Both the position numbers and the translations under genes were made by a program. This document shows, piece by piece, positions 4,939-6,950 of a stretch of DNA of 6,950 bases. A model generated the notes under the pieces. The model saw nothing but the letters and a program-made list of their open reading frames with translations. It did not search any database and was not told the DNA's origin. Within the stretch, counting starts at the first letter, position 1. Every line of letters starts with the position of its first letter. This DNA is from JBOHNM01 sp050730675 (lineage in GTDB: Bacteria; Planctomycetota; Phycisphaerae; Phycisphaerales; UBA1924): positions 1-6,950 of the forward strand of contig JBOHNM010000187.1 in NCBI GenBank assembly GCA_050730675.1, in the 5' to 3' direction.

Positions 4939-6950
4939 CTATAGGCCCAGTTCCGTGCGGCGGGATTCGACGCGCTTGATGACATCCTTGGTCATGCGGA
5001 TGAGGGGGGGCCAGTCGCGGATGGGGAGGCCGTTGGCCTCGTCGCCGGAAAGCTTCGGCGTGGCGTCGAAGGCGATGCGGCGGCCGCAGACGCTGAGGGA
5101 GCGGTCGCGGTCGGGAGCGGTGTTGGCTTGCCAGTGGAAGAGGGCGTCGTCGAGGCTTTGGAGGTCGGCCTCGGGGCCGAGGATGATGGCCCAGCGTGGC
5201 AGATGACCCTCGTCGGCCATGCCGCCGAGAGCTTTGATCACGCGGGGACCGTCGCCGGGCTCGCGCTTGTCGACCTGGACCAGGAGCCACCAGCCGCCGA
5301 GCTCGTCGGGGATGCGGGCATTGAGGACGCCGGGGATGGTGCGGGCGCGGGATTCGAAGGCGCGGGCGGCGTCGCCGGCTACGGCGTTGAGCGGGACGGC
5401 CGCACAGGCTTGTGCGGCGATGCCGGTGAGGGTGCGGTGCAGCTCGGCGTCGGAGTCTTTGCGCGTGGCGTCGAGGCCGAGCTTGCCGCCGGCACCGAGG
5501 AAGGGGGCGGCGTGGTCGAGGATGTCGAGCGGGCCGCGGACGAGTTCGGAATCGCGCTCGGGGACGCAGTGCTCGCCGACGGCGCGGAGGACGGCGGCGG
5601 TGTCGTGGACGTCAACATCGTGGTCCACGACGACGATGGACTTGGTCCAGGACATCTGGCCGGCGCCCCAGATGGCGTGCATGACGCGGCGGGCGTGGAG
5701 GGGGTAGTGCTTATTGATTTTGAGGAAGGCGCAGTTGTGGAATGCGCCGAACATGGGCAGGTCGTAGTCCTCGATGTCGGGGACGAGGGTCTTGAGGAGC
5801 GGGAGGAAGATACGTTCGGTAGCTTTGCCGAGGTAGTAGTCCTCCTGCGGCGGAAGTCCCACGATTGTGGCCGGAAAGATCGGGTCCTTGCGGTGGGTGA
5901 TGGCGGTGACGTTGAGGATGGGGTAGCGGTCAGGGAGGGAGTAGAAGCCGGTGTGGTCGCCGAAGGGACCCTCGAAGACCGCGCCGGGACCGAGGGGCTC
6001 ACCGGTGCGCGGGTCGTAGCCGATGAGCCCGGATTCGTGGCTCACGAAGCCCTCGATGATGATCTCCGCATTGGCGGGGACCCAGAGGGGGACGGTGCGG
6101 GCGCGGACGAGCGGGATGCCGCTCTTATTCAGGTAGCCGGCGAGGAGGAGTTCGCTCAGGCCGGGGGGCAGGGGCGCGGTGGCGGCGTAGGGCATGACCG
6201 ATTCGCCGCCGAGGGCGATGGCGACGGGCATGGGCTTGCCGAGGGCCTTCCAGGAGCGCCAGTGGCGGGCGCCGTCGTGGTGCATGTGCCAGTGCATGGC
6301 CATCTTGTTGCGGCCGAGCATCTGGACGCGGTACATGCCGATGTTGTGGCTGGGGGGCTTGGGGTTATCGAGGTCGCCCGCGTGGATGGTGTGGATGCCG
6401 CCGAGGGTGATGTAGCGTCCACGGTACTGTGCATCCCACTCCGGCCCGCGAGAGACACCCGGGATGTTGTCGTTGACACCGGCGGGGTAACCCACGGCGG
6501 CGGGGTCGCCGTCGAGGGGCCAGCAGCGGAGGAGGGGCCAGCGGTGAAGGTCGATCTGGTCGCCGGTGAGGATGACTTTCTGGCAGAGACCCATGCCGCG
6601 GCGACGCCTGGGGGGCGTTTTCAGGAGCGGCAGAAGCTGGCGGAGCTTGCGGAAGGCGTCGGCGAGGGAGGACGGGGGCTCGGGCTTGACGAGGGTGGCG
6701 ATCTTGGCGGCGAGAGCATCGAAGCCGCCGGGGGTGTGGGCGCGGAGTTCGCGACGTGCCGCGGCGGCGCGGTCGTGACCGTCAGCGACGAAGCCCTTGT
6801 CGCCGCTTGCGTGCAGAGCGGATAGATCGGGCGCGGCAGAGAGGGGCTCGTGGCAACCGAGAGCCATCTCGGTGCGGCGATAGGAGCCCCAGGCGTTGAT
6901 GAGGACGGGGATATCGGAGCCTTGGACATTCTCGAAGAGGAGGGCTTGGC
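4939..6950 (-). CDS. UbiD-family prFMN-dependent decarboxylase (5' end missing)
   Basis: The frame is open from the right edge to the TAG at 4939-4941, giving 669 visible residues. The ATG at 6867 is internal, because the 27 codons before it continue the family sequence (ALLFENVQGSDIPVLINAW); by comparison with E. coli UbiD roughly 45 N-terminal residues are outside. Numbering from that ATG: NIGMYR (R180) and KMAMHWHMHH belong to the prFMN-binding core. EGPFGDHTG gives E299 and D304, equivalent to the catalytic acidic pair (E277 and E282 in fungal Fdc1), with R180 a candidate for the active-site arginine. The standard C-terminal domain runs 363-470, ending GLDATRK. A second, degenerate copy follows (512-605, ending AFDATPK), then the family's normal tail. 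This makes it much longer than E. coli UbiD (about 497 residues). UbiD enzymes decarboxylate aromatic or unsaturated acids using prenylated FMN from UbiX. If the host is a planctomycete, a menaquinone (futalosine-route) role is likelier than ubiquinone; this is an inference. No ubiX is in view. Confidence 0.9.
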   Translation of the reverse strand, partial: QALLFENVQGSDIPVLINAWGSYRRTEMALGCHEPLSAAPDLSALHASGDKGFVADGHDRAAAARRELRAHTPGGFDALAAKIATLVKPEPPSSLADAFRKLRQLLPLLKTPPRRRRGMGLCQKVILTGDQIDLHRWPLLRCWPLDGDPAAVGYPAGVNDNIPGVSRGPEWDAQYRGRYITLGGIHTIHAGDLDNPKPPSHNIGMYRVQMLGRNKMAMHWHMHHDGARHWRSWKALGKPMPVAIALGGESVMPYAATAPLPPGLSELLLAGYLNKSGIPLVRARTVPLWVPANAEIIIEGFVSHESGLIGYDPRTGEPLGPGAVFEGPFGDHTGFYSLPDRYPILNVTAITHRKDPIFPATIVGLPPQEDYYLGKATERIFLPLLKTLVPDIEDYDLPMFGAFHNCAFLKINKHYPLHARRVMHAIWGAGQMSWTKSIVVVDHDVDVHDTAAVLRAVGEHCVPERDSELVRGPLDILDHAAPFLGAGGKLGLDATRKDSDAELHRTLTGIAAQACAAVPLNAVAGDAARAFESRARTIPGVLNARIPDELGGWWLLVQVDKREPGDGPRVIKALGGMADEGHLPRWAIILGPEADLQSLDDALFHWQANTAPDRDRSLSVCGRRIAFDATPKLSGDEANGLPIRDWPPLIRMTKDVIKRVESRRTELGL

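Noticed and set aside
4691..4979. Small + strand frames through the octamer array encoding a TIRRSDDQ-type repeat peptide
   Set aside because: All three + frames are open simply because the octamer contains no stop in that direction; there is no ribosome binding site or conserved start.
5128..6825. 565-codon open frame on the + strand opposite the UbiD-family gene
   Set aside because: It is antisense to a clearly conserved decarboxylase; the Gly/Ala/Glu/Val-rich translation with no family motifs is typical of a GC-rich shadow frame.

Overview
The window is GC-rich, compactly coded DNA, most likely chromosomal sequence from a planctomycete, probably class Phycisphaerae. The reasons are the PAPG...RRRR C-terminal sorting signal on the first gene, a secreted parallel beta-helix protein of a type I associate with these bacteria, a DUF4410-type exported protein, and a REP-like GGCTGGAAGCC palindrome. 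The lineage is an inference from family resemblance; there is no rRNA or other marker. I see no tRNA, rRNA, CRISPR array, IS element or phage gene.

Layout, left to right: (1) the 3' part of a secreted HAF-repeat-like protein (+) with a PEP-CTERM-like tail; (2) a 221-bp spacer with a GC hairpin and a T8 run; (3) a secreted right-handed parallel beta-helix protein (+) with a ladder of cysteines; (4) a C-rich spacer; (5) a DUF4410-like exported protein or lipoprotein (+); (6) a stand-alone CheY-like response regulator (-), convergent with the previous gene; (7) a 192-bp divergent spacer carrying a perfect 9-bp palindrome; (8) a DacB/PBP4-type D-Ala-D-Ala carboxypeptidase/endopeptidase (+); (9) a convergent spacer made almost entirely of 16 head-to-tail 8-bp repeats; (10) most of a UbiD-family prFMN-dependent decarboxylase (-) whose 5' end lies outside the window.

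The left half is a run of exported proteins (surface or envelope). The centre and right hold a signalling receiver, a peptidoglycan-trimming enzyme and a decarboxylase probably serving quinone synthesis. Strand alternates from gene 5 onward (+ - + -), so these are mostly single-gene units and no shared pathway is implied.

I did not find a clear new multi-gene system. The most interesting signals are an apparent internal duplication of the UbiD C-terminal domain, the graded octamer tandem repeat between the convergent dacB and ubiD-like genes, the REP-like palindrome between the response regulator and dacB, and the cysteine ladder in the beta-helix protein.
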